DNA of 59,799 nucleotides from Aeromonas taiwanensis (GTDB taxonomy: Bacteria; Pseudomonadota; Gammaproteobacteria; Enterobacterales; Aeromonadaceae): assembly GCF_000820165.1 (NCBI RefSeq), contig NZ_CDDD01000091.1:1-59799 (forward strand), read 5' to 3'. The notes under the pieces were generated by a model. It had not been told where the DNA came from, searched no databases, and was given only the letters and a program-made list of their open reading frames with translations. A program made the translations under genes and the position numbers. Shown here one piece after another: positions 1-8,164 of this stretch; position 1 is the first letter of the stretch; every line of letters starts with the position of its first letter.

Positions 1-12
1 CTGAGGTGGCGT

Positions 13-40
13 ATAATACCGACCTTACTTCGAAAGTCAA
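13..40 (-). promoter_or_regulatory. rRNA operon P2-type promoter, leftward
   Basis: On the minus strand a TTGACT hexamer (35-40) lies 16 bp before TATTAT (13-18), followed by the GC-rich discriminator CGCCACC. TTGACT and TATTAT are the hexamers of Escherichia coli rrn P2 promoters. The site lies about 116 bp downstream of a P1-like promoter, matching the P1-P2 spacing of rrn operons. The 16S gene itself should lie left of the window. Confidence 0.75.
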
Positions 41-128
41 GCGCTTGTTTTCGCTTTTCTTTCGGCGCTGGCTTCACAAGGAAGCTGGCTCATCAGTTCG
101 GCGTGGACCGCCGTGCTGGTAGGGGCGC

Positions 129-156
129 ATTATAGGGAGCGGCGCCGCGATGACAA
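129..156 (-). promoter_or_regulatory. rRNA operon P1-type promoter, leftward
   Basis: On the minus strand TTGTCA (151-156) is spaced 16 bp from TATAAT (129-134), directly followed by GCGCCCC. The hexamers, the CTCCC before the -10 and the GC-rich discriminator match E. coli rrnB P1 closely. Such discriminators confer ppGpp/DksA control. A-rich sequence upstream (157-175) could act as an UP element. Confidence 0.8.
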
Positions 157-256
157 GGGCTTTTTCACATTGGCGACGCGTTCGCTCAAACATGCAGCAA
201 AGCGTATCTTTTTCATCCATAACACCGTCTTTAGGCAACCATTGACCCGTTTTGAA

Positions 257-304
257 TTGAGTATTTGAAAAGCCACTTTATAATAAGCTTTTAAAATGCT
301 CAAT
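257..304 (+). promoter_or_regulatory. nnrS promoter with NsrR-like operator
   Basis: TTGAGT (257-262), a 16-bp spacer and TATAAT (279-284) form a promoter for nnrS. Overlapping the -10, 282-304 reads as two 11-bp halves around one base (AATAAGCTTTT, A, AAATGCTCAAT), resembling the 11-1-11 NsrR consensus at about 8 and 7 of 11 positions. NsrR is a nitric-oxide-sensing repressor, and nnrS genes commonly belong to NO regulons. The assignment is by inspection only. Confidence 0.45.
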
Positions 305-317
305 TAAGGTCGTCGCC

Positions 318-1514
318 ATGCACCAGATCCTGGATAGCCAAAAGGAAGAACGGATAGTTCCGCTGTTTCGTTTGGGATTTCGCCCTTTCTTCCTGCTGGG
401 CGCCCTGTTTTCCTGCCTAGCCATGCTGGGTTGGCTGGGACAGCTCAACGGCTGGCTTGCCCTGCCCGGCATTGGCAATCCCGTCTGGTGGCATGCTCAC
501 GAGATGCTGTTCGGCTTTGGCGCAGCCATAGTGGCAGGCTTCCTGCTCACCGCCGTGCAGAACTGGACCGCTCACCCCGGCGTGCGCAGCTGGCCACTGG
601 CTCTGGTCGTGGGATTGTGGGCGGCACCGAGGTGCCTGCTTCCCTGGCTGGGGGAAAACCATGTCATCCTGATGGTGATGGACCTGGCCTGGCTGCCCCT
701 CTGCGCCTGGTTCCTCGCCAGACCCATCATAGTGACACGCCAGTGGCGCAACCTCTTCTTCGTTCCCCTGCTCCTCGTCTTGACCCTGCTCAACGGAGCA
801 AGCTGGTTATGGCGTGCTGACTGGAGCCTGATGGAACATCTGCTGATCACGGCGGTGTTGCTGTTCACCACTCTGATCGCAGTGATGGGGGGGAGGGTCA
901 TCCCCTTCTTCACGGCCAGAGCCACCGGCATGGAGAAAGCCACTCCCCTGCCGTGGCTGGAACGCACCGCGCTCGCGCTCCTGTGGCTCATCCTGCTGCT
1001 CTGGTTGCTGCTTCCCACTCCATGGGTCACCAGCATCCAGATGTTCCCTCTATATATAGTGGCGGCAGGCGCCCACCTCTACAGGCAACTGCGCTGGCGA
1101 CCCGCCACCACTGTGGCACAGCCCCTGCTTTGGTCGCTGCATCTAGCCTATCTCTTCATCCCCCTGGGGTTGGCCGCGCTGGCCGCCCATACAGCAGGCT
1201 TGCCCATCACCCTGTCCCTGGCCAGCCACCTGCTCAGCGCAGGCTGCATGGGCACCATGATCCTCGGGATGATCGCCAGAGTCTCCCTCGGCCACAGCGG
1301 CAGAGCCCTACAGGTCGGGCGCAGGATCACGGCGGCATTTGCGCTCATCGTCCTGTCAGCGATCGTTCGGGTCTTTCTTCCGCTCTTCTGGCCTGGTCTG
1401 TCGCTGGCGGGATGGAACCTGAGCGGCTGGAGCTGGATTGCCGCCTACGGTCTCTTTGTCTGGGTCTATACCCCCATACTAGCAAGTCCCAGGGCGGATG
1501 GCCGCCCCGGCTAG
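318..1514 (+). CDS. nnrS: NnrS family haem-copper membrane protein
   Basis: This 398-residue polytopic membrane protein has about twelve hydrophobic segments from residue 23 on. The N-terminus carries the family signature LFRLGFRPFFLLGALF, followed by WWHAHEMLFGFG, whose histidines are typical NnrS haem/metal ligand candidates. NnrS proteins relieve nitric-oxide and nitrosative stress, possibly by limiting formation of dinitrosyl iron complexes. The ATG follows AAGG at a suitable distance. The gene stands alone, divergent from the rRNA promoters and convergent with the XRE-cupin gene, whose stop codon abuts its own. An NsrR-like operator in its promoter fits control by nitric oxide. Confidence 0.9.
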   Translation: MHQILDSQKEERIVPLFRLGFRPFFLLGALFSCLAMLGWLGQLNGWLALPGIGNPVWWHAHEMLFGFGAAIVAGFLLTAVQNWTAHPGVRSWPLALVVGLWAAPRCLLPWLGENHVILMVMDLAWLPLCAWFLARPIIVTRQWRNLFFVPLLLVLTLLNGASWLWRADWSLMEHLLITAVLLFTTLIAVMGGRVIPFFTARATGMEKATPLPWLERTALALLWLILLLWLLLPTPWVTSIQMFPLYIVAAGAHLYRQLRWRPATTVAQPLLWSLHLAYLFIPLGLAALAAHTAGLPITLSLASHLLSAGCMGTMILGMIARVSLGHSGRALQVGRRITAAFALIVLSAIVRVFLPLFWPGLSLAGWNLSGWSWIAAYGLFVWVYTPILASPRADGRPG

Positions 1515-2087
1515 TCATAGCATCGGCATGGCAGGATAGTGGATCAGGTTATGGAAGATGGCAGGAGCGATTCCCAGATTGCGGTAGCCATGGGGACGAT
1601 CGGCGGCAAAGCGGACCGCCTCCCCCTGCTCTAGGGAACGCCACTCCCCGTCCACCAGCACCTCCATCACGCCGCTGATGACGATGACATGCTCTGTCAC
1701 CCCGGGCTCATGGGGTTCTGACTCCCTCTGGTAACCGGGCAGCAGGGTCAGTTCGAACAGCTCGAAGCCAAAACGCCCCTCATAGGGAAACAACGGGGCG
1801 ACCTGCATCCCCTCTCCCGCAGGCTGCTGGCGGATATCATCGGCGATACGATAGAGCGTTTCCCCCTGCACCTCCGGGGGCGGCTCGATGAAGCTGGAGA
1901 AGGATACCCGAAAACCGGTGGCAATCTTCCACAGGGTCGCCACCGTCGGGCTGGACTCCCCCCGCTCGATCTGCCCCAGCATGGCCTTGCTCACCCCGGT
2001 CTCCCGGGCAGCCGCATCCAAACTCCATCCCCTCTCGGCACGCAGCCCTTTCAATCGCTGGGCCAGATAGCGACTCATCTCCTGCAT
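1515..2087 (-). CDS. XRE family transcriptional regulator with C-terminal cupin
   Basis: The product is 190 residues from the ATG at 2087, chosen because GGAG lies five bases upstream; longer in-frame starts at 2114 and above have no such site. Residues about 6-60 form an HTH-XRE domain (ETGVSKAMLGQIERGESSPTVATLWKIA). Residues about 110-185 form a cupin with the EPHEPGVTEHVIVISG signature. XRE-cupin regulators usually sense small acids, amines or osmolytes. It is divergent from the BenE transporter, and two similar palindromes lie between them, so it probably represses both genes and responds to the transported substrate. The ligand is unknown. Confidence 0.88.
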   Translation of the reverse strand: MQEMSRYLAQRLKGLRAERGWSLDAAARETGVSKAMLGQIERGESSPTVATLWKIATGFRVSFSSFIEPPPEVQGETLYRIADDIRQQPAGEGMQVAPLFPYEGRFGFELFELTLLPGYQRESEPHEPGVTEHVIVISGVMEVLVDGEWRSLEQGEAVRFAADRPHGYRNLGIAPAIFHNLIHYPAMPML

Positions 2088-2116
2088 CTGCTCTCCGGTT
2101 TTTGCATATGCCATAT

Positions 2117-2173
2117 TGTGCGCTATAGCGCACATCGCTATAGTCGAGACGACATTGTACGCAATAACGCACA
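2117..2173. promoter_or_regulatory. Twin palindromic operators between XRE-cupin and benE genes
   Basis: TGTGCGCTATAGCGCACA at 2117-2134 is a perfect palindrome. TGTACGCAATAACGCACA at 2156-2173 is a near copy, 39 bp further on. Both lie in the divergent promoter region. The natural inference is a pair of binding sites for the XRE-cupin regulator. Confidence 0.7.
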
Positions 2174-2201
2174 GACTATCAGTATTCACAAGGACGTCAT
2201 C

Positions 2202-3353
2202 ATGCCCTTTGCCCTCCCCCACCTGGTCGCAGGCCTCATCGCCGTTCTGGTGGGTTATACCAGCTCGGTCGTCTTGATCATCCAGGCCGCTGCTGCCGCC
2301 AGCGCCGATGCCGCCCAGGTCTCCTCCTGGTTATGGACACTCGGGATCGGCATGGGCGTAAGCTGCATCGGCCTCTCCCTCTACTACCGCATCCCGGTGC
2401 TGACGGCCTGGTCCACCCCGGGCGCCGCGCTACTCATCACCAGCCTGGGCAACTTCAGTCTGGCGGAGGCCATCGGCGCCTTTATCGTCTCTTCGCTGCT
2501 GATCACCCTCTGCGGCATCAGCGGCTGGTTCGACAAGTTGATGCGTCACATTCCCGCCCCCCTTGCTGCCGCCATGCTGGCCGGTGTCTTGCTCCGGTTC
2601 GGGCTGGATCTCTTCAAGGTGGCCCCCCAGGATCCTCTGCTGCTTGGTGCCCTGCTGCTGGCCTTTCTGCTCGGCCGCCATCTCTGGCCCCGCTACACCA
2701 TGGTGCTGGTGCTGGCCACCGGCATGCTGCTATGCACCCTGAGGGGTGAGTTGCAGCTGAGTGAGGTGCATTGGCAGCTCTCCAGTCCGGTGTGGATCTC
2801 GCCGGCCTTTTCCATCGACGCCCTGCTGGGCATCGCCCTGCCGCTGTTCCTCGTCACCATGACGTCCCAAAACATGCCCGGCATCGCCATCCTGCGTGCT
2901 CACGGCTATCAACCGTCCACCTCCGCCCTGATCACCTGGACCGGACTGACCGGCCTGTTGCTGGCACCGTTCGGCGGTTATGCCTTCAACCTGGCGGCCA
3001 TCACGGCGGCGATCTGCATGGGCAAGGAGGTGGATCCCGATGCCACTCGCCGCTGGCCGGCCGCAGTCTGGGCCGGGGGCTTCTATCTGATCACCGGCTG
3101 TTTCGGGGCAACCGTGGTCGCCTTGTTCAGCGCATTTCCCACCGCTCTGGTGACCTGCGTGGCCGGACTGGCGCTGCTCGGTACCATAGGCAGCAGCCTG
3201 CACAGCGCCTTGCAACAGGATGGGGAGCGGGAGGCCGCCTTGCTGACCTTCATAATCACCGCCTCCGGGATCAGCCTGCTCGGGGTCGGCTCCGCCTGCT
3301 GGGGTTTGCTGGTCGGCGTGGCGCTGCACCAAGTCAACCGACTCCGCGTCTGA
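2202..3353 (+). CDS. benE: BenE family benzoate/H+ symporter-like transporter
   Basis: This 383-residue inner-membrane protein has about eleven hydrophobic helices and matches the BenE family (HLVAGLIAVLVGYTSSVVLI at the N-terminus, TSQNMPGIAILRAHGY and PFGGYAFNLAAITAAICMG in the second half). Family members import benzoate and possibly other small aromatic acids. The ATG at 2202 is chosen for AAGGA seven bases upstream; a longer start would run through the operators. No aromatic catabolic genes are adjacent, so the substrate is uncertain. Expression is probably controlled by the divergent XRE-cupin regulator. Confidence 0.88.
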   Translation: MPFALPHLVAGLIAVLVGYTSSVVLIIQAAAAASADAAQVSSWLWTLGIGMGVSCIGLSLYYRIPVLTAWSTPGAALLITSLGNFSLAEAIGAFIVSSLLITLCGISGWFDKLMRHIPAPLAAAMLAGVLLRFGLDLFKVAPQDPLLLGALLLAFLLGRHLWPRYTMVLVLATGMLLCTLRGELQLSEVHWQLSSPVWISPAFSIDALLGIALPLFLVTMTSQNMPGIAILRAHGYQPSTSALITWTGLTGLLLAPFGGYAFNLAAITAAICMGKEVDPDATRRWPAAVWAGGFYLITGCFGATVVALFSAFPTALVTCVAGLALLGTIGSSLHSALQQDGEREAALLTFIITASGISLLGVGSACWGLLVGVALHQVNRLRV

Positions 3354-3503
3354 CCTGCCCATATGGTGAAACCCCAGTGAGACTCAGCACATAATTCTGC
3401 CAAGGGTGTTCACATATGAACCTTGTTCCCCTCTAGTGAGAAAGAGGCGCAGATTCTTCCCAATCGGCGCCTCTGTCAGACTCAATATCGGAGAACGAGA
3501 ATA

Positions 3504-4565
3504 ATGAGGAATCAGGCTGTCATCCTGTTAATGGCCTTGCTGGGCACCACAGCCCACGCGGCCGATGCGGACCGCGATCTGGCCCGCCAGATCGCATTGC
3601 AACAGAAGAACCTGTTGCCCCTGCTCTCCAACCAGGGCTACCAGAGCCCGCTGCCCGACTTGCTGCAAAAGGCGAGTCCGCGCCTCAAGCGGCAGGCCAC
3701 GGATGCCAACCAGGCCGCCATCAGCCGGCAGGGGCTGGAGGGAGAGGTCAAGCAGCTGATGCAGCTGCGGCTGGCCAACCCGGACCAGGCGCGTGCGCTC
3801 CAGCAGGGGGTCGAGCCGCTGGTTGCCTATGTACCGAGCGGAGACGAGAAGAGCTGGAGCGCCATCGAAGCCTTCGACGTGGCTGGCAACCCGGTGTATC
3901 TCGACGTGAACCAGGCGCCGGCACGACCCGTGCTGGTCGTCGAAGCCGACCCGATCAAGGCCAAGAACGCCGGCCTCAAGGTGATGCGAAAGGCACTGGC
4001 CGAGGCCGACATGCAGGTAGCCCCCCGCGCTGCCAGCGTCACCGCGCCCCTCAAGACCAGCGTGTTGAAGAAGATAAGGCTAAGGGATGATCAGGAGCCC
4101 TGGCTGCTCGGTGCGGCCGAGGTCTATGCGGTAGTCGCCGGGGTCAATCCAGGCAGGGACGAGCCCGTGGTGGACATCGTCGACATGCCCTACCTCGATG
4201 ATGACAACACCGACTACTCCCCCAACCAGATCCTGGTGTACTGGGACCGCTATCGCTGGGGCGCCGTCGACGTGGTGATGATGGAGCAGGACGACAACGT
4301 CAACTACAAGGAGCTGAGTGCCCTGCTGATCGACGCGCTCAAGCTCGGCTTCACTGCGGGAGGGGTGCCCGAGGCCCTGCCCTTCCTCGATCTCGGGGGG
4401 CGCATCGTCAAGGCGCTGCCCGACTCCTGGATGACCAACAACGACGACTACCTCGACACCTTCTACACCCTGGAGCAGGATCAGAGCTATCACCAGTACC
4501 CGGGTGCCGCCGGCAATGCCGTCATCGATCTCGAACCCAGGGAGATCCAGCCAACCCGGCCCTGA
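3504..4565 (+). CDS. Secreted protein of unknown function, DUF3103-like
   Basis: The 353-residue product begins with a signal peptide (MRNQAVILLMALLGTTAHA, cleavage after residue 19 or 20). The ATG at 3504 directly precedes this signal and follows a purine-rich GAGAACGAGA. The middle contains an acidic segment (YLDDDNTDYSP, MMEQDDNVNYKELS) that could bind divalent cations. Size and pattern recall the gammaproteobacterial DUF3103 family, but this is from memory and not firm. It stands alone between benE and the convergent metF. No catalytic motif is recognised. Confidence 0.55.
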   Translation: MRNQAVILLMALLGTTAHAADADRDLARQIALQQKNLLPLLSNQGYQSPLPDLLQKASPRLKRQATDANQAAISRQGLEGEVKQLMQLRLANPDQARALQQGVEPLVAYVPSGDEKSWSAIEAFDVAGNPVYLDVNQAPARPVLVVEADPIKAKNAGLKVMRKALAEADMQVAPRAASVTAPLKTSVLKKIRLRDDQEPWLLGAAEVYAVVAGVNPGRDEPVVDIVDMPYLDDDNTDYSPNQILVYWDRYRWGAVDVVMMEQDDNVNYKELSALLIDALKLGFTAGGVPEALPFLDLGGRIVKALPDSWMTNNDDYLDTFYTLEQDQSYHQYPGAAGNAVIDLEPREIQPTRP

Positions 4566-4630
4566 CTCCCAGCCAAAACAAAAAGCCAATGAGGAGACTC
4601 ATTGGCTTTCCTGTATCCGGGCTCGCGGGA

Positions 4631-5594
<964 letters not shown>

Positions 5595-5776
5595 TTCTAT
5601 CTTTATGAGAAAATGACGCAAAGTCAACACCGATTTCTCGTGGACAAGGGGGATATACGATTTTTTTATTTTGCAATTCAACCTAAGTCATGACCGAGCC
5701 CATCCCAAATTGCCCTCAGGCACGCTATGATGCGGGCGGATCGTCCTGGACGTTCTGAATCTGCGTGTGATTGTTT

Positions 5777-5799
5777 GGCCGGGTCTCCCGGCCTTTTTT
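5777..5799 (+). terminator. Intrinsic terminator with no upstream gene on its strand
   Basis: GGCCGGG, TCT, CCCGGCC followed by six T forms a textbook rho-independent terminator on the plus strand. The nearest upstream gene, metF, is on the other strand. A TATGAT -10-like element lies at 5726-5731. The hairpin may end a short RNA or attenuate the following GNAT gene. Confidence 0.75.
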
Positions 5800-5853
5800 A
5801 ACTTCTCTCCCGACCTGCCGATAAGCCATTCAAGTATGTGCAGGAGCCTCATC

Positions 5854-6672
5854 ATGGAAGATCACCCCGGTTTTGCCACCGATCTGCTGTTCGACCGCTA
5901 CCAGGGCGAGGTGACGCACCATGGCACCTTCTGGGCCGTGCGCACTCCGAACGCTCCCGACTATTACTTTGGCAACTACCTGCTGCTCCCCACGCCCCCC
6001 AGCGATCATGACAAGGGCTGGCTGGAGTCCAGTTTCGACAGCCTGATCGGCCAGGATCCCCGGATCCGCCACCGTACCTTCCAGTGGCCCCTGGGCGAGG
6101 GGCAGAACAGCCGGGTAGCCGGGTTCGTGGCGGCGGGATACCAGTACATGGAGTGCGTGGTGCTGGCCCTGGAGGCTGGCGGCGAACAAGCTCCGAGCCG
6201 GAATGCGTTGCCACAGGCCCGTCCCTTCACCGCCGACGACTGGGATGAGTGGCTCGCCTTCGAGCTGGCAGAGCGGGATCCCGCCCACTCGGAGGAGAGC
6301 TACCTGCCCTATCTGCAGTCACGCCGCCATCTCTATGAGGCGATGATCGCCGACGGACTGGGGCAGTGGTGGGGACTCTGGCATCAGGGAAACCTGGTCG
6401 CCAGCTGCGGCCTCTTCTTCACCGGCAGCATGGGACGCTTCCAGCTGGTGCGTACCCACAGGGAGTGGCGCAACCTGGGATTCTGTCGCCAACTGCTGAG
6501 CCAGGTGGCTCGCCAGGGCTTCGAGCGAGCCAAGCGGCTCATCATAGTGGCCGACGAGCACTACCACGCCCAGCGGGTCTATCGCGCCCTCGGCTTCACC
6601 CCGGTGGCACGCATCGGCAGTCTGTGCCGCTGGCCCCACTCACCCGGACAAACCGGCGACGGACAGCAATAA
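5854..6672 (+). CDS. GNAT family N-acetyltransferase
   Basis: The 272-residue product has a GNAT fold in its C-terminal half (about residues 150-265), including MGRFQLVRTHREWRNLGFCRQLLSQV, a variant acetyl-CoA-binding motif A, and a final YRALGFTPV strand. The N-terminal half (GTFWAVRTPNAPDYYFGNYLLLPTPP) resembles the second domain seen in double-GNAT enzymes. The ATG at 5854 follows CAGGAG; 29 earlier in-frame codons overlap a terminator and are excluded. Substrate cannot be told. The gene ends in a bidirectional terminator and is likely monocistronic. Confidence 0.8.
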   Translation: MEDHPGFATDLLFDRYQGEVTHHGTFWAVRTPNAPDYYFGNYLLLPTPPSDHDKGWLESSFDSLIGQDPRIRHRTFQWPLGEGQNSRVAGFVAAGYQYMECVVLALEAGGEQAPSRNALPQARPFTADDWDEWLAFELAERDPAHSEESYLPYLQSRRHLYEAMIADGLGQWWGLWHQGNLVASCGLFFTGSMGRFQLVRTHREWRNLGFCRQLLSQVARQGFERAKRLIIVADEHYHAQRVYRALGFTPVARIGSLCRWPHSPGQTGDGQQ

Positions 6673-6702
6673 AAACGGGAGGCCGCAGCCTCCCGTTTTT
6701 TT
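6671..6702. terminator. Bidirectional intrinsic terminator
   Basis: ACGGGAGGC (6675-6683) pairs with GCCTCCCGT (6688-6696) around CGCA, flanked by A-runs on the left and a T-run on the right. It serves the GNAT gene on the plus strand and the solute-binding protein gene on the minus strand. Confidence 0.85.
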
Positions 6703-6716
6703 CATGGCACTCAAGA

Positions 6717-8156
6717 TCACGGCTGCGCGCCATCCAGCTCGCTCGCGAGGGCCTGCTCCACCTCCGCGGCGGGCAGGGGGGCAGCAGAGGAGGAACCAAC
6801 CGTTGCCGATGCCGACGAAGCCGCTGACCCGGCCACGGCAGGCAGGGTCGCCAAGGCCGCAGAGGCAGGCGCGGTCACGGGCGCCGCTGCATTGCACTGA
6901 CACTCGCCCCCCTTCTCCTGATTACCCTGATGGGGGGCATACCAGCCCTTCAACCCCTGCTCCAGACGATCCGCAGCGGCCTGGGGCATCGTCTTGCCAA
7001 GCAGCACTTGCTGGCTCACCTCGGCCAGCTCGTCCCCGAGCTTGGGGGTCCCGCGGGAGAGGATCTGGGTGGCGACCCGGATGGTGGAGTCGCACTGATC
7101 CCGCCACTCCATCATCTCCTTTGCCGCCGGATTGGTGGCCTCGAAGAAGTGGTTGGAGAGGGAGAAGAAGCCCGGCAGCGAGTTGGTATAGAGCTCGGCA
7201 AACTGGGCCGTGGTCAGCCACTGCAGGAAGGCCATGGCCGCCTCCTTGTTCTTGCTGGCCGGGTTCATCCCCATGCCGATGTCCGTGTGATCGGCGAAGA
7301 AACAGCCATCCCCCTGCTTTGCCACGGGCGGGCGCATCACACCAAAGTCGACCTTGCCGGTGAAGGGGGCTATCTCCCAGGAGCCGGCGGCATAGAAGGC
7401 GGCCTTGCCCGAGGTAAACAACGCGTTGGTCGTGGCATAGTCCCGGCTCTCGCCCCCTTCACCCAGGTAGTCGCGCCAGCGGGCCAGCTCCTCGAACACC
7501 TTGACGTACTGCGGGTTATTGAGCCTCTCCTGCCCTCCAATCAGCGCCAGGCGGCCATCCTCCCCCTTCCAGTAGTTGGGGCCGATATTCTGGAAGCCAA
7601 GCTCGGAGGCGACCCAGCTCTCGGAGCCGCTCATGGCGAGCGGCACATAACGGCCGTCCGCCTTCACCTTGTCGAGGGTCGCGAAGAATTCATCGCGGGT
7701 CTGCGGCACCGTCAGCCCCAGCTCGTTGAAAATCTTCTTGTTGTAGAAGAAGCCGTGAATGACCGAGGCCATGGGCACACAGAAGGTCTGGGCCCCGCTG
7801 TCGGTCTGCCAGGGCGACTGGGCGAAGCTCGGGAAGTTCTCCATGCCCGCCATCTCGCTCAGCTCCACCAGGTGGCCTGCCTTGAACAGGGCCAGGGAGT
7901 CGTCGAACGGACGGCAGGTGATGAGATCCCCCGCCTTGCCCTCCTTCAGGCTGGCCCAGAGGGTCGGCATGTACTCGACGTTCTGCACCCCGTTGAACTT
8001 CACCTGTATGCCCGGGTGGGCCGCCTCGAAGGCGGGAATGATCTTCTGCTCCCACAGGGCCTTGTCATCGATTCGCCAGCTCTCGATCACCAGCTCGCTG
8101 GCCACCAGCTGGCCGCACAACAGGAGACTCAGGGCCCCGATCCACTTGTTAGCCAT
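6717..8156 (-). CDS. Sugar-type ABC extracellular solute-binding protein with Ala/Ser-rich tail
   Basis: The 479-residue product is a cluster-B/D type family 1 solute-binding protein with a signal peptide (MANKWIGALSLLLCGQLVAS). ELVIESWRIDDKALWEQKIIPAFEAAHPGI starts the mature fold, and later KKIFNELGLTVPQTRDEFFATL and GKAAFYAAGSWEIAPF are family hallmarks. After about residue 415 there is an unusual low-complexity Ala/Ser/Pro extension of about 60 residues, absent from typical members. The ATG follows AGGAGG and the gene starts eight bases after the chemoreceptor gene ends. No permease or ATPase is nearby, which suggests a sensing rather than import role. Confidence 0.85.
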   Translation of the reverse strand: MANKWIGALSLLLCGQLVASELVIESWRIDDKALWEQKIIPAFEAAHPGIQVKFNGVQNVEYMPTLWASLKEGKAGDLITCRPFDDSLALFKAGHLVELSEMAGMENFPSFAQSPWQTDSGAQTFCVPMASVIHGFFYNKKIFNELGLTVPQTRDEFFATLDKVKADGRYVPLAMSGSESWVASELGFQNIGPNYWKGEDGRLALIGGQERLNNPQYVKVFEELARWRDYLGEGGESRDYATTNALFTSGKAAFYAAGSWEIAPFTGKVDFGVMRPPVAKQGDGCFFADHTDIGMGMNPASKNKEAAMAFLQWLTTAQFAELYTNSLPGFFSLSNHFFEATNPAAKEMMEWRDQCDSTIRVATQILSRGTPKLGDELAEVSQQVLLGKTMPQAAADRLEQGLKGWYAPHQGNQEKGGECQCNAAAPVTAPASAALATLPAVAGSAASSASATVGSSSAAPLPAAEVEQALASELDGAQP

Positions 8157-8164
8157 AAGTCCTC

